This document shows, piece by piece, positions 35,658 through 46,188 of a DNA stretch of 64,000 nucleotides. The notes beneath the pieces are model-generated. The model worked only from the letters and a program-made list of their open reading frames with translations. It made no database searches and had not been told where the DNA came from. This DNA is from Gloeomargarita sp. SKYB120. GTDB taxonomy: Bacteria; Cyanobacteriota; Cyanobacteriia; Gloeomargaritales; Gloeomargaritaceae. Location: the NCBI GenBank assembly GCA_025062155.1, contig JANXAM010000002.1, positions 100,185 through 164,184 on the forward strand, written 5' to 3'. Made by a program: the position numbers and the translations under genes. Numbering within the stretch: the stretch's first letter is position 1; each line of letters opens with the position of its first letter.

Positions 35658-38600
35658 ATGACCCGTACATCCCCCCGCCCTACTCCGACCGACGTTGCTA
35701 CGCCTGAACCCACCAACGGCGTTCCACTAGCGCCAACCGTTGTCCCGATGCCTACTCCTAGCAAACCGGCACGGGTGTGGGCGCAGCGAGTGGTGACCTT
35801 GGCGGCTTTGACCGGATTGGCGGGTGCGGTCGCTGGTGTGGCCACCTACAACGCGCTTTTACCATCCACATCAACGCCCCAAGTGGAGCAGAAAACCTGG
35901 GCTGGCGGTGCAGCAGCAACCGTGGGCTTGGTGCTGGGTTTGGCGGCGGCGGCCTTACTCGGGCAAGGGTTGACCCAACCAGCGTGGCTGCTGTTGCAGA
36001 TGGTGCAGCGACTCCGGCGGGGGGATTGGCAGGCGCGGGTGTCTCTCCCGGATGAATGGGCGGGGGTGGGCCAGGAGTTGAATGCGCTGGCGGCCCAGTT
36101 GGAGCAGCTGACCGAGCAGCAGCAGTCGGAACGGGAACAGGCCAACCGGTTGCGGGAGTTGATCCAGCACCTGCGCCAGACCCACGACCCCCAAGCGCTG
36201 ATGGACTTGGTGGTGCGGGAAGCGCGGCAGGTGTTACGCTGTGACCGGGTGGTAGTCTATCGCTTTGACGCCGACTGGGTGGGCACGGTGGTGGCCGAAT
36301 CCGTTGGACGGGGTTGGGTCTCGGCGTTGCAGGAGAAAATTGACGACCCTTGTTTCCGGGGCGAGTACGTCACGCAGTACCAAGCCGGGCGCGTGCAGGC
36401 GGTGGCGGATATTTACCAGGCCGGTCTCCAGGATTGCCACGTGCGTATCTTGGAGCGGTTCCAGGTCAAGGCCAACCTGGTGACGCCGATTCTCGTCGAA
36501 GGGAAATTACTGGGGTTATTGATTGCCCACCAGTGCAGCGAACCCCGCGAGTGGACGGTGGGAGAGCAAGAATTTCTAGCGCAGGTGGCGTTGCAATTGG
36601 GAGTGGCGCTGGAGCAAGCGCAGTTGTGGCAAGCGCAACAGGTGCAGATGACCCAAGCCGCCCTGCTTAACCAAATGATCATAAGAATGCGGGAGTCCTT
36701 GGACCGCCAGACGATTTACAACACCACGGTGCGGGAACTGCGGCAAGCCCTGCAATCCGACCGGTGCGTGGTGTACTTGTTTGATGAAAAGTGGCAGGGG
36801 ACGATTGTCGCTGAATCCGTCGCCAATGGTTTCCCTAGGGCGTTGGGAGCGCAGATTGATGACCCCTGTTTTGCCGAAGGGTATGTAGAGAAATACCGCC
36901 AGGGACGGGTACAGGCTACGCCCGATATTTATCAAGCCGGGTTAACGCCATGCCACTTGCAACAGCTCGAACCCTTCCAGGTGAAAGCCAATTTGGTGGC
37001 GCCGATTCTAGCGGAAGGAAAACTGTTGGGGTTGCTGATTAACCATCAGTGCCGTGGCCCGCGCCAGTGGCAGCCCCACGAAATCGAACTTGCTCGCCAA
37101 GTGGCCCTACAAATGGGGTTTGCGTTAGACCAAGCCATTGCCCTCGAGCGGCAAGCGCAGTTGCGGCGGGAGCAGGAAACCAAAGCCCACCTAGCGCAAC
37201 TGCTCAACGACATCACCCTACGGATTCGCCAGTCCCTCGACCAACAAGCGATTTTCCAGACCACCGTGCAGCAGATGCGCGAAGCCCTTGAAAGCGACCG
37301 CTGTGTGGTGTATCTCTTCGACGAAAACTGGAAAGGCACGATTGTGGCGGAATCCGTAGCGCCAGGGTGGCCAAGAGCCTTGGGAGCGCAGATTGACGAC
37401 CCCTGTTTTGCCCAGGGTTACATCGAGAAATACCAGCAAGGACGGGTACAAGCGACGCCAGATATTTACCGCGCCGGTTTGACAGAATGCCATTTACAGC
37501 AACTGGAGCCTTTTGCCGTCAAGGCCAATCTGGTCGCGCCCATTTTGCTGGGAAATAAACTCTTCGGTCTCCTGATTGCCCATCAGTGCAGCGGCCCGCG
37601 CCAGTGGCAAAGCGGCGAAATTGAGTTGATGAAACAGGTGGCGATCCAGGTGGGGTTTGCCCTCGACCAGGCCAACTTACTGGCGCAGCAAAAAGCTAAG
37701 GCCGAACAGGAGCAGTTGCTCAACCGGATCACTTCCAAAATTCGAGAGTCCCTCGAGCGCCAGACGATTTACGAAACCACGGTCTGGGAGGTCCGCCAGG
37801 CGCTCAAGTGCGACCGCTGTGTGGTGTGTTTGTTTGACGAAAACTGGCAAGGGACGGTGGTGGCGGAAGCCGTCACGCCGGGGTATCCCCCCGCCCTGGG
37901 CGCGCAAATTGCCGACCCCTGTTTTGCCAATCAGTACGTTGAGCCATACCGCGCCGGTCGGGTGAAAGCGACGCCGGATATATACAACGCCGGTTTAACC
38001 CCTTGTCACTTGCAGCAGTTAGAACCTTTCCAGGTCAAGGCCAATCTGGTCGCGCCGATTCTGCTGGGCAACAAACTCTTTGGCCTGTTGATTGCCCACC
38101 AGTGCGATGGCCCCCGCCAGTGGACAGAGTTGGAGATTGACCTGATGCGGCAGGTGGCGATTCAGGTGGGGTTTGCCCTCGACCAGGCGGTGGCGTTGGA
38201 AGAGCAAGCAGCCCTACGGCGGCAACAGGAAGCAGCGGCAGCCCAGGCGCAACGCATCAACGAAATCACCTCTAAAATTCGCCAGAGTTTACAGCGCTCG
38301 GCCATCTACAACGCCGCCGTCCAAGAAGTCCGTAAAGCCCTGCAAGCCGACCGGTGCATCGTCTATCTCTTTGACGACCAGTGGCAAGGGACGGTGGTGG
38401 CAGAAGCGGTGGCGGGTGGTTGGCCCAAAGCCCTAGGCGCCCAAATTCACGACCCCTGCTTTGCCGAAGGCTATGTGGAGAAATACCGCCAGGGACGGGT
38501 GCAGGCCACGCCCGATATTTATCAAGCGGGGTTGACGCCCTGTCACTTGCAGCAACTGGAACCCTTTGCGGTGAAGGCCAACCTCGTGGCGCCCATCCTG

Positions 38601-39791
38601 GCGGAAGGGAAATTGCTAGGGTTGCTGATTGCCCACCAGTGCAGTGGCCCGCGCCAGTGGAATGAACTGGACATTGACCTGATCCGGCAGGTGGCGATGC
38701 AAGTGGGGTTTGCCCTGGACCAGGCCATCTTGCTGGAACAGGTGGAACAGGCGCGGCAGCAGGCCGAAGCGGTCTCAGAAGAACAACGCCGGCAACGGGA
38801 AGCCCTTCAGGGACAACTAGCTCAATTCCTGGCGGACATCGAAGGCGCGTTCCAAGGCGATTTGACGGTACGGGCGCGGGTGACCTCCGGCGAAATGGGA
38901 ACGGTGGCTGACTTTTTCAACGCCATCATCGAGAGCCTGCAACAACTGGTGCAGCAAGTGCAGGTGGCGGCCCAAGCGGTGGCAGATACCGCCCAACGCA
39001 GCGCTCCCCCGGTGAATGCCCTCTCATCGGAAGCGGCGCGGCAGGCGGAAGCCATCCAGGGCGCCTTGGCCCAAATTCAACAGATGGTGCAATCCATCCA
39101 GCAGGTGGCGGCCAATGCCCACAGCGCCGAATTGCAGGTGCAGCGGGCCAACGAAACCGTGCGCGAAGGGGACGAAGCCATGAACCGTACAGTGGCAGGA
39201 ATTTCGGCGATTCGAGAGACGGTAGCAGCAACTGCCAAGAAAGTCAAACGTCTCGGCGAAGCCTCCCAAAAAATCTCGCGGGTGGTCAACCTGATCAGCA
39301 ACTTTGCCGCCCAGACCAACCTGCTGGCGTTAAATGCAGCCATCGAGGCAGCGCGAGCGGGTGAAGAAGGGCGGGGGTTTGCGGTGGTCGCTGAAGAAGT
39401 CCGTTCGCTGGCCCAGCAGTCAGCCAATGCCACCCATGAAATCGAGCAACTGGTGGAGGAAATCCAGGCGGAAACCAACGAGGTGGTAGCAGCGATGGAG
39501 GCGGGAACTGAGCAGGTAGTTGCCGGAACCCAGTTGGTGGCTGAGGCGCGCCAGAAGTTGAGCCAAATTGTCGCCGCGACAGCCCAAATCAGTACTTTGG
39601 TGGCTGAAATTGCCCAGGCCGCCCAAGCCCAGTCGGAAACCTCGGCGGTGGTCAGTCGCACGATGCAGGACGTGGCCCGAATTGCCAACCACACCTCGCA
39701 GCAATCCGTTGCCGTAGCCGATTCCTTTACCCACCTGCTGGGGGTGGCGGCGGAACTCCAGAAAAACGTGGCCCAGTTCAAGGTGAGCTAG
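35658..39791 (+). CDS. Methyl-accepting chemoreceptor with five cyanobacteriochrome-type GAF domains
   Basis: The 1377-aa protein has two membrane helices near residues 37-60 and 78-105, a HAMP-like region, then five GAF domains (roughly 165-330, 340-500, 515-680, 690-855 and 870-1030). A second HAMP-like segment and an MCP signalling domain end it, with hairpin tip [20 protein letters not shown]. Every GAF contains DPCF (about residues 229, 400, 579, 751, 930) and, about 30 residues on, a Cys-His pair (about 259, 431, 609, 781, 960). The following F.VKANL(V/L).PIL is typical of bilin pockets. Both cysteines are the hallmark of DXCF-type cyanobacteriochromes such as PixJ, which govern phototaxis. 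Five potential chromophore sites in one receptor is unusual. Chromophorylation is inferred. Confidence 0.85.
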   Translation: MTRTSPRPTPTDVATPEPTNGVPLAPTVVPMPTPSKPARVWAQRVVTLAALTGLAGAVAGVATYNALLPSTSTPQVEQKTWAGGAAATVGLVLGLAAAALLGQGLTQPAWLLLQMVQRLRRGDWQARVSLPDEWAGVGQELNALAAQLEQLTEQQQSEREQANRLRELIQHLRQTHDPQALMDLVVREARQVLRCDRVVVYRFDADWVGTVVAESVGRGWVSALQEKIDDPCFRGEYVTQYQAGRVQAVADIYQAGLQDCHVRILERFQVKANLVTPILVEGKLLGLLIAHQCSEPREWTVGEQEFLAQVALQLGVALEQAQLWQAQQVQMTQAALLNQMIIRMRESLDRQTIYNTTVRELRQALQSDRCVVYLFDEKWQGTIVAESVANGFPRALGAQIDDPCFAEGYVEKYRQGRVQATPDIYQAGLTPCHLQQLEPFQVKANLVAPILAEGKLLGLLINHQCRGPRQWQPHEIELARQVALQMGFALDQAIALERQAQLRREQETKAHLAQLLNDITLRIRQSLDQQAIFQTTVQQMREALESDRCVVYLFDENWKGTIVAESVAPGWPRALGAQIDDPCFAQGYIEKYQQGRVQATPDIYRAGLTECHLQQLEPFAVKANLVAPILLGNKLFGLLIAHQCSGPRQWQSGEIELMKQVAIQVGFALDQANLLAQQKAKAEQEQLLNRITSKIRESLERQTIYETTVWEVRQALKCDRCVVCLFDENWQGTVVAEAVTPGYPPALGAQIADPCFANQYVEPYRAGRVKATPDIYNAGLTPCHLQQLEPFQVKANLVAPILLGNKLFGLLIAHQCDGPRQWTELEIDLMRQVAIQVGFALDQAVALEEQAALRRQQEAAAAQAQRINEITSKIRQSLQRSAIYNAAVQEVRKALQADRCIVYLFDDQWQGTVVAEAVAGGWPKALGAQIHDPCFAEGYVEKYRQGRVQATPDIYQAGLTPCHLQQLEPFAVKANLVAPILAEGKLLGLLIAHQCSGPRQWNELDIDLIRQVAMQVGFALDQAILLEQVEQARQQAEAVSEEQRRQREALQGQLAQFLADIEGAFQGDLTVRARVTSGEMGTVADFFNAIIESLQQLVQQVQVAAQAVADTAQRSAPPVNALSSEAARQAEAIQGALAQIQQMVQSIQQVAANAHSAELQVQRANETVREGDEAMNRTVAGISAIRETVAATAKKVKRLGEASQKISRVVNLISNFAAQTNLLALNAAIEAARAGEEGRGFAVVAEEVRSLAQQSANATHEIEQLVEEIQAETNEVVAAMEAGTEQVVAGTQLVAEARQKLSQIVAATAQISTLVAEIAQAAQAQSETSAVVSRTMQDVARIANHTSQQSVAVADSFTHLLGVAAELQKNVAQFKVS
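36690..38745 (+). repeat. Tandem coding repeat, GAF domains 2 to 5
   Basis: Four direct repeats of about 515-540 bp, in phase with the reading frame, encode GAF domains 2 to 5. Repeats 2 and 5 are closest at the DNA level; the segment around [20 protein letters not shown] differs by only a handful of mostly silent changes. This points to recent duplication or gene conversion within the gene. Confidence 0.75.
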
Positions 39792-39792
39792 C

Positions 39793-40671
39793 TTGCAAGA
39801 CGGGTCTCGCTGGTTAACCATTCCTGGGATTCGGATTATCAGCGGCGCCGTTGCGTTGGTACTTGCTCTGGTGTGGGTCACGCTGGGCGGCTGGTACTTC
39901 AGCGCTGGAGTGGCAGCCCTGGTGTTTTGGGGACAACGGGAGTATTTTGAACTGGCGCGACGCAAGGGCATTCTTCCAGCGACGAAAACCACCCTAGTTG
40001 TGAGTCAGATTTTGATTATCATCGCTACCATTGCGCCCGATTTAGCCGATGCCGTATTGCCGATTGGGGGCAGTTGGATTTGTTTTTACCTGCTCTTTCA
40101 GCCGAAATTGGCCACGATTGCCGACATTGCCACTTCCATCTTGGGGTTGTTTTATGGAGGTTATTTACCGAGTTTTTGGGTGCGATTGCGGGGGTTAGAG
40201 CAAAATACCTATAGCAATCTCCCGTTAATAGGTTTTTGGCCGGATGGCAGTGAATGGCCGCTAGGGTTAAAAGTGACCTTGCTGACTTTCGGATGTATCT
40301 GGGCGGCGGACATTGGGGCGTTCTTTTTTGGACAAGCGTTTGGCAAAACAAAACTCTCGGAAATTAGCCCGAAAAAAACCGTGGAAGGCGCAGTCTTTGG
40401 CGTGATAGCCAGTATTTGTGTGGGGACCCTCGGAGCAATGCAATTGACCTGGCCTTGGGGCTTGGGATTGGCGTTGGGTTTAATGACGGGAATCACGAGT
40501 TTACTGGGAGATTTGACAGAATCCATGATGAAACGGGATGCGGGCGTCAAAGATTCGGGACAATTCATTCCAGGACACGGGGGCATTTTGGACCGCGCCG
40601 ATAGTTATGTGTTTACTGCTCCCCTGGCCTATTACTTTGTGACCTTGCTGGTGCCCCTGCTGGTCGGATGA
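39793..40671 (+). CDS. cdsA: Phosphatidate cytidylyltransferase
   Basis: CdsA makes CDP-diacylglycerol, the precursor of phosphatidylglycerol, at the membrane. The 292-aa polytopic protein ends with the family signature: KRDAGVKDSGQFIPGHGG then ILDRADSYVF, which holds the metal-binding Asp residues. The frame begins at a TTG one base after the receptor stop codon, so it may be translated by coupling. The 3' end overlaps the convergent DUF2993 gene by 59 bases. Confidence 0.88.
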   Translation: MQDGSRWLTIPGIRIISGAVALVLALVWVTLGGWYFSAGVAALVFWGQREYFELARRKGILPATKTTLVVSQILIIIATIAPDLADAVLPIGGSWICFYLLFQPKLATIADIATSILGLFYGGYLPSFWVRLRGLEQNTYSNLPLIGFWPDGSEWPLGLKVTLLTFGCIWAADIGAFFFGQAFGKTKLSEISPKKTVEGAVFGVIASICVGTLGAMQLTWPWGLGLALGLMTGITSLLGDLTESMMKRDAGVKDSGQFIPGHGGILDRADSYVFTAPLAYYFVTLLVPLLVG

Positions 40672-41302
40672 GCAATTGACCCGATAAATGAATTGCTCCT
40701 GTGGCTATTGTTAATGTCTGGATTTGCACATCAGAGCCTAGCGATATGGAGATGGGTTGGGTGCGGGCGGCCAAGGGCGTCAATTGTATTTCATTAGGAG
40801 TAATAACCTCAACCCGAGTGATATATTGCTTGCCGTCCTGCATTAACCAATAGAGATTCTGGTCTTGAATCTGAAGTCGCTGGACTGTTCCCATCTGACC
40901 CGTCAATGCCTGTAGATAAGGTTGCAAGAACGTCTGAAGATAGGGCAAAGATTGATTGAGATTTTGTTCCGTGATAACTGCCTGAATTTTTACCGTGATT
41001 GGCTCGACAAAAGGGTCTCCTTGTTTACGGAAAAACGGCCAGTGAAATTGGATACGTTCAGCGCGGATATGGACCTGATGCAAATGGATATCGCGATAAA
41101 TGACGTTGCGGGCGTTCACCTGCACCCAAGGCAGATAACCGGCTGACCAAACCGGCACGAGGTCGCCCAGCACCACCTCCAGATTTTCCGCTTGGGTCAC
41201 TTGTTGTTGAATCCACCAGCGCAACAGGGCAGCCAGTGGACGCGCTAACCCTCGATTAGCGAGCAAAGGCACCAACTCCGTAAACACAATTGCGAGCGGC
41301 AC
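40613..41302 (-). CDS. DUF2993 (LmeA-like) lipid-binding protein
   Basis: The 229-aa protein has the DUF2993 outline: an N-terminal region (RWWIQQQVTQAENLEVVLGD), repeated beta-strand segments such as ARNVIYRDIHLHQVHIRAER, and the central IQAVITEQNLNQSLPYLQTF. It is related to LmeA, a phospholipid-binding protein, and to SMP/TULIP-like folds. It starts at a GTG inside the 3' end of a broken small gene and converges on cdsA, a lipid gene. A link with lipid transport is inference. Confidence 0.75.
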   Translation of the reverse strand: MPLAIVFTELVPLLANRGLARPLAALLRWWIQQQVTQAENLEVVLGDLVPVWSAGYLPWVQVNARNVIYRDIHLHQVHIRAERIQFHWPFFRKQGDPFVEPITVKIQAVITEQNLNQSLPYLQTFLQPYLQALTGQMGTVQRLQIQDQNLYWLMQDGKQYITRVEVITPNEIQLTPLAARTQPISISLGSDVQIQTLTIATGAIHLSGQLLIRPAGAPARSQSNRPGEQ

Positions 41303-41531
41303 AGTGGCTCATGATGGCCTGGATGCGAAAGGTCAAGGCCCGCCACGCGCCCCGGAAATTGCCCCAGCTAAACATCAACCACGCCAGAAGCATAGCGAGA
41401 AACGGCACCCAACCCAGGCGATGGCCTGTGACTAGACCCTGGACCTATAGCACAGCCGATGTCACGCAAAACAGCGACGTGTTAATTGCCAAAGCCCGCC
41501 GCGCCCGCTCATGTCTAGCCAACCGACTCAT
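41256..41531 (-). pseudogene. Small two-helix membrane protein interrupted by an amber codon
   Basis: On the minus strand a 92-codon frame reads MSRLARHERARRALAINTSL, FCVTSAVL, then TAG at codon 29. It continues VQGLVTGHRLGWVPFLAMLL and AWLMFSWGNFRGAWRALTFR. Both sides are well-formed membrane-protein sequence in the same frame. A single change from TGG would restore tryptophan at the stop. It ends inside the start of the DUF2993 gene. Either a nonsense mutation or a sequencing error explains it. Confidence 0.55.
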
Positions 41532-41599
41532 AAATCCCTGGGCGTTTTTTCTCAGCTCTATTAAAATCCGGGTGCAGGTGCGATGGCAAGGTGTGACCG

Positions 41600-42262
41600 T
41601 TGCGGGTTGTTTTACTAATTCCTAACCGGCAATTGCGCTTGTTACTGGGATGGCATTTGCAACAAGCTGGGTATCGTGTCACGCTCCTAGAAAGCCTCGC
41701 GCAAGGATATACCCAGGCGACCGTCGGCGCACTGTGGGTTTTGGATTTGGACTGGCCCCAGGCGTGGGACGATGGCTTGAAATTGACCCGGTGGTTGAGC
41801 CAGCAGCACCAAGGCCCCCTGTTCATCCTGTCGGCTCGCAATCAAGAGAGTGACATTGTCGCTGGGTTACAGGCGGGCGCTGATGACTATCTCGTGAAAC
41901 CCTTCGGCTTGGCGCAATTCATGGCCCGGGTGCAGGCGCTGGTGCGACGGTGGCAACGGGGAACGCCAGTTTTGACCTGTGGAGATTTAACGCTGGATTT
42001 GCTGGCGCAACGGGGGTTTTACGGGGACCAGGAATTGGATTTAACGCCTCATGAATTTCGGTTACTGGCGCTACTGCTGCAAGCGCAGGGGGAAGTGGTG
42101 CCACGCCAGGTGTTACAGGAACGGCTGTGGGGACAGGCGACAGGACGCAGTTTGGACACCCACCTGCTCAGTTTGCGCAAGAAATTACCAGCCGGTATCG
42201 AGATTGGCACAGTGCATCGCCTCGGGTATCGGCTCGTGACCAGCGAACCGCAGCGGAACTAA
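41600..42262 (+). CDS. OmpR-type response regulator with an altered acidic pocket
   Basis: The 220-aa protein has a receiver domain (residues 1-115) and a winged-helix DNA-binding domain with LTPHEFRLLALLLQAQGEVV and SLDTHLLSLRKKL. The phosphoacceptor Asp (VLDLDWP) and the conserved lysine (LVKPFG) are present. However, the usual acidic pair after the first strand is replaced: the sequence is VVLLIPNRQ rather than VLLVEDD. Metal binding, and therefore ordinary phosphorylation, may be lost. It starts at a TTG, preceded by AAGGTG. No histidine kinase is adjacent. Confidence 0.8.
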   Translation: MRVVLLIPNRQLRLLLGWHLQQAGYRVTLLESLAQGYTQATVGALWVLDLDWPQAWDDGLKLTRWLSQQHQGPLFILSARNQESDIVAGLQAGADDYLVKPFGLAQFMARVQALVRRWQRGTPVLTCGDLTLDLLAQRGFYGDQELDLTPHEFRLLALLLQAQGEVVPRQVLQERLWGQATGRSLDTHLLSLRKKLPAGIEIGTVHRLGYRLVTSEPQRN

Positions 42263-42302
42263 CCCCAGTCCTGTGCTAAGTTAAGGGAAATCCAGCGGCT
42301 CG

Positions 42303-42930
42303 ATGGGGATGGACATCCGGCGTACGACTCTTGCTGTCTGGCTGGCGTTGGGGCCAGTCGCATTACCGGCGCGGGCCGATTCGCCGATTACATCTACTCC
42401 TATCGCCGATGCCTATCTGGATATTCCGTTGGTGCAAAAGGCGCGGGAAAAAGGCGTTTTAACACCGGAGATGGCCGAATTCTTATCCAATCCCCAGCAT
42501 CCTGTGGACCACAAAGCCGCTCTAATTAACGCCTTATCCTGGCGCGTGGAAGGCAAACAAAATGCCCGCCTTTACGAGCAATTTCTGCGCACTCGTTATG
42601 GGGAATGGAACTTGTCTAAATTCACTCCCGATGAAGTGTTTGCCCTGGCGTATTTAACGGTGATGGATAACTACTTTCGACCCGAACGTGCCATGTCCCT
42701 GTTTGACCAGGCTCGTTTACGTAATCGGCACAGTTTAACGGTGGCTTTCATTCGGATTCTCAACCGACCGAGCGCAGATGGTGATGACCCAGCCAGGGGA
42801 GTGGTGTCGTGTCTGGCGTTTAGCCGATGAGACCCAGCGCAATCGCACCCTCAAAAACGATTTACGTCCCGCCGCCCGGCAGATTATCTTGGATTACATG
42901 GTTTTGTACCGAGAAAGTTGCCCGCGTTGA
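42303..42930 (+). pseudogene. Secreted protein gene with a frameshift
   Basis: A signal peptide (cleavage near ARA, residue about 25) begins a 175-codon frame with helical repeats (AYLDIPLVQKAREKGVLTPE and FTPDEVFALAYLTVMDNYF). The homologous-looking C-terminus lies in a different frame: MVMTQPGEWCRVWRLADETQ to a stop at 42930, directly before carB. The switch point is around 42755-42778. A single indel would join the pieces to about 205 residues. It could be a true pseudogene or an assembly error. The function is unknown. Confidence 0.6.
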
Positions 42931-42939
42931 GATACGTCC

Positions 42940-45900
42940 ATGCCCCGTCGCACCGATATTGAAAAAATCCTGCTGATTGGTTCCGGCCCCATCGTCATCG
43001 GTCAAGCCTGCGAATTTGATTACTCCGGCACGCAAGCCTGCAAAGCGCTACGGGAAGAAGGGTATCAGGTGGTGCTCGTGAACTCCAACCCGGCAACCAT
43101 CATGACCGACCCAGACATGGCCGACCGCACCTACATCGAACCCTTGACCGCTGAAGTGCTGACCCAGGTGATTGCCCAGGAGCGACCCCAAGCCCTGTTG
43201 CCGACGATGGGGGGGCAAACGGCATTGAACCTGGCCGTGCGCTTGGCAAAAATGGGAGTGCTCGAGCAATACGGCGTAGAACTGATTGGGGCAAAACTCA
43301 GCGCCATCGAAAAAGCCGAAGACCGCCGGTTGTTCAAAGAAGCCATGCAAAAAATTGGGTTAAATGTGTGCCCATCAGGATTGGCCGAAAGTTGGGAAGA
43401 AGCGCAACAAATCGCCCAGCAAATTAACACTTATCCCTTAATTATTCGCCCGGCATTTACCTTGGGGGGGACTGGCGGTGGCATTGCCTATAACCAGGAA
43501 GAATTTGAACAAATTGCCCGCGCCGGTTTGGAAGCCAGTCCCGTCTCGCAAATTTTGATTGAACAATCCCTGCTGGGCTGGAAAGAATTTGAACTGGAAG
43601 TGATGCGGGATTTGGCCGACAACGTAGTGATTATTTGTTCGATTGAAAACGTGGACCCCATGGGTGTTCATACCGGCGATTCCATCACCGTTGCGCCAGC
43701 CCAAACCCTCACCGATAAGGAATACCAGCGCCTGCGCGATTACGCCATTCGGATCATTCGGGAAATTGGCGTCGAAACTGGCGGGTCGAACATCCAATTT
43801 GCCGTCAATCCCCAGAACGGCGACGTGATTGTCATTGAAATGAACCCCCGCGTTTCCCGCAGTTCGGCGCTAGCGTCAAAGGCCACGGGTTTTCCCATTG
43901 CGAAAATCGCTGCTAAATTGGCGGTCGGTTACACCTTACCGGAATTAACCAATGACATTACCAAAAAAACGCCTGCTTGCTTTGAACCCAGCATTGATTA
44001 TGTCGTTACCAAAATCCCCCGGTTCACCTTTGAAAAATTCCCCGGCGCTGCGCCCCATCTCACGACGCAGATGAAATCTGTTGGGGAAGCCATGGCGATT
44101 GGCCGCACCTTTCAAGAGTCCTTCCAAAAAGCGATTCGTTCCCTCGAAACGGGGCGAGCGGGTTGGGGTTGTGACCGTTCGGAAGTCTTGCCAACCTTGG
44201 AGCAGGTGCGGGCCAATTTGCGCATCCCCAATCCCGACCGCATCTTCCACATCCGTCATGCGTTATTGCTTGGATTAACCGTCGAAGAAATCTACGAACT
44301 CACTGGCATTGACCCGTGGTTTTTACGAGAAATGGAAGACTTGCTCAACACCGAGCGCTATATGAAAATTACGCCGTTTGAGAAGATTACTCCCGAAGAT
44401 TGGCGGTTGATTAAACAAAAGGGATTCAGTGACCGTCAAATTGCCTTTGCCACCCGCAAGACCGAAGCCGAAATTCGCGCCCATCGTCATCGCATTGGGC
44501 TACTTCCTGTGTATAAAACCGTGGACACCTGCGCCGCCGAATTTGAAGCCTACACCCCCTACCACTACTCCACCTATGAGCAGGAAACCGAAGTACGTCC
44601 GACTGATAAACCCAAAGTCGTGATTTTAGGGGGCGGCCCCAATCGGATTGGTCAAGGCATTGAATTTGATTACTGCTGTTGCCACGCCGCCTTCGCTCTC
44701 AAGGAACAGGGTTACGAAACCATCATGGTGAATTCCAACCCCGAGACTGTTTCAACAGACTATGACACCAGCGACCGCCTGTACTTTGAACCCCTGACCC
44801 TAGAAGATGTTCTGCATATTTTAGAAGCCGAAAAGCCCGTGGGTGTCATTGTCCAATTTGGCGGTCAAACCCCGTTGAAATTAGCCTTACCCTTATATCA
44901 GGCGTTGAACGAGCATCCCGAATTACCCACCCGTATTTGGGGAACATCACCTATCTCCATTGACATTGCCGAAGACCGAGAAAAATTCGAGCAAATTCTC
45001 CGCGAACTCAACATTCAACAACCCCCCAACGGCATTGCCCACAACGCACAAGAAGCCATCAAAATTGCCCAGCGTCTCGGTTACCCCGTGGTGGTACGTC
45101 CCAGCTACGTATTAGGCGGACGAGCCATGGAAATTGTCTATTCCGACAGCGAACTCGAACGTTACATGAAAACGGCTGTACAAGTGGAACCTGACCACCC
45201 AATTCTGGTGGATAAGTTTTTAGAAAATGCCATTGAAGTGGACGTGGATGCCCTGCGAGACCAGGACGGCACAGTGGTCATTGGCGGGATTTTAGAACAT
45301 ATTGAGCAGGCCGGGATTCACTCTGGCGATTCCGCGTGTGTGTTGCCTACGTATTCACTACCGGAAAACGTATTAACGCAAATTCGCACCTGGACCTATG
45401 CCTTAGCCGAACGATTGCAGGTCGTGGGCTTAATGAACATTCAATTTGCCATTCAAGGAGAACAAGTCTATATATTGGAAGCAAATCCACGCGCGTCTCG
45501 CACCGTACCTTTTATTGCGAAAGCGACCGGTGTACCCCTAGCCAAACTAGCAGCGCGGGTGATGGCAGGTGAGCGATTGGCTGATTTGGGATTTACCCAG
45601 GAAGTGATCCCCCCTTATTACTCCGTGAAAGAAGTTGTTTTACCATTTGAAAAATTCCCTGGCACGGATACAATTTTGGGGCCAGAAATGCGCTCGACGG
45701 GTGAAGTAATGGGCATTGCCACTGATTTTGGTCAAGCCTTTGCCAAATCCCAGATTGCGGCGGGTCAAAATTTGCCATTAAGCGGGCGAGTGTTTGCCTC
45801 CTTTAATGACCGTGACAAGGCCGGAGCGGTACCTATCATTCGGGAGTTAATAGAGCTAGGTTTTCAAATTGTAGCTACCCAGGGAACGCGCCAAATTCTC

Positions 45901-46185
45901 TTAAATCACGGCTTAACGGTTGACCATGTATTCAAACTGCATGAAGGTCGCCCCCATGTTATTGATTGGATTAAAAATGGCCAGATTCAACTTATTCTCA
46001 ACACTCCTTCGGGGGAAGATGCCTACGCTGATGGACAGTTGATCCGCCGTACCGCTTTGGCGTACAAGATTCCCCTCGTCACGACACTGGCTGGCGCTCG
46101 GGCAACGGTTGCAGCGATTCGCGCCCTACAGCAGGGGATGTCTGCACCCAAAACGATTCAGGATTACTACCAGTTATTGCGCTAG
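42940..46185 (+). CDS. carB: Carbamoyl-phosphate synthase large subunit
   Basis: CarB assembles carbamoyl phosphate from bicarbonate, ammonia and two ATP for pyrimidines and arginine. The 1081-aa protein has the duplicated ATP-grasp organisation: [22 protein letters not shown] in the first half is echoed by [19 protein letters not shown] in the second. [20 protein letters not shown] pairs with [20 protein letters not shown]. An MGS-like allosteric domain ends it. The small subunit carA is not here. folC starts three bases after its stop. Confidence 0.96.
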   Translation: MPRRTDIEKILLIGSGPIVIGQACEFDYSGTQACKALREEGYQVVLVNSNPATIMTDPDMADRTYIEPLTAEVLTQVIAQERPQALLPTMGGQTALNLAVRLAKMGVLEQYGVELIGAKLSAIEKAEDRRLFKEAMQKIGLNVCPSGLAESWEEAQQIAQQINTYPLIIRPAFTLGGTGGGIAYNQEEFEQIARAGLEASPVSQILIEQSLLGWKEFELEVMRDLADNVVIICSIENVDPMGVHTGDSITVAPAQTLTDKEYQRLRDYAIRIIREIGVETGGSNIQFAVNPQNGDVIVIEMNPRVSRSSALASKATGFPIAKIAAKLAVGYTLPELTNDITKKTPACFEPSIDYVVTKIPRFTFEKFPGAAPHLTTQMKSVGEAMAIGRTFQESFQKAIRSLETGRAGWGCDRSEVLPTLEQVRANLRIPNPDRIFHIRHALLLGLTVEEIYELTGIDPWFLREMEDLLNTERYMKITPFEKITPEDWRLIKQKGFSDRQIAFATRKTEAEIRAHRHRIGLLPVYKTVDTCAAEFEAYTPYHYSTYEQETEVRPTDKPKVVILGGGPNRIGQGIEFDYCCCHAAFALKEQGYETIMVNSNPETVSTDYDTSDRLYFEPLTLEDVLHILEAEKPVGVIVQFGGQTPLKLALPLYQALNEHPELPTRIWGTSPISIDIAEDREKFEQILRELNIQQPPNGIAHNAQEAIKIAQRLGYPVVVRPSYVLGGRAMEIVYSDSELERYMKTAVQVEPDHPILVDKFLENAIEVDVDALRDQDGTVVIGGILEHIEQAGIHSGDSACVLPTYSLPENVLTQIRTWTYALAERLQVVGLMNIQFAIQGEQVYILEANPRASRTVPFIAKATGVPLAKLAARVMAGERLADLGFTQEVIPPYYSVKEVVLPFEKFPGTDTILGPEMRSTGEVMGIATDFGQAFAKSQIAAGQNLPLSGRVFASFNDRDKAGAVPIIRELIELGFQIVATQGTRQILLNHGLTVDHVFKLHEGRPHVIDWIKNGQIQLILNTPSGEDAYADGQLIRRTALAYKIPLVTTLAGARATVAAIRALQQGMSAPKTIQDYYQLLR

Positions 46186-46188
46186 TTC

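Noticed and set aside
39077..39992. Antisense frames of 234 and 190 codons over the MCP signalling domain
   Set aside because: Ala/Thr/Ser-rich shadows of the coiled-coil codons; no independent evidence.
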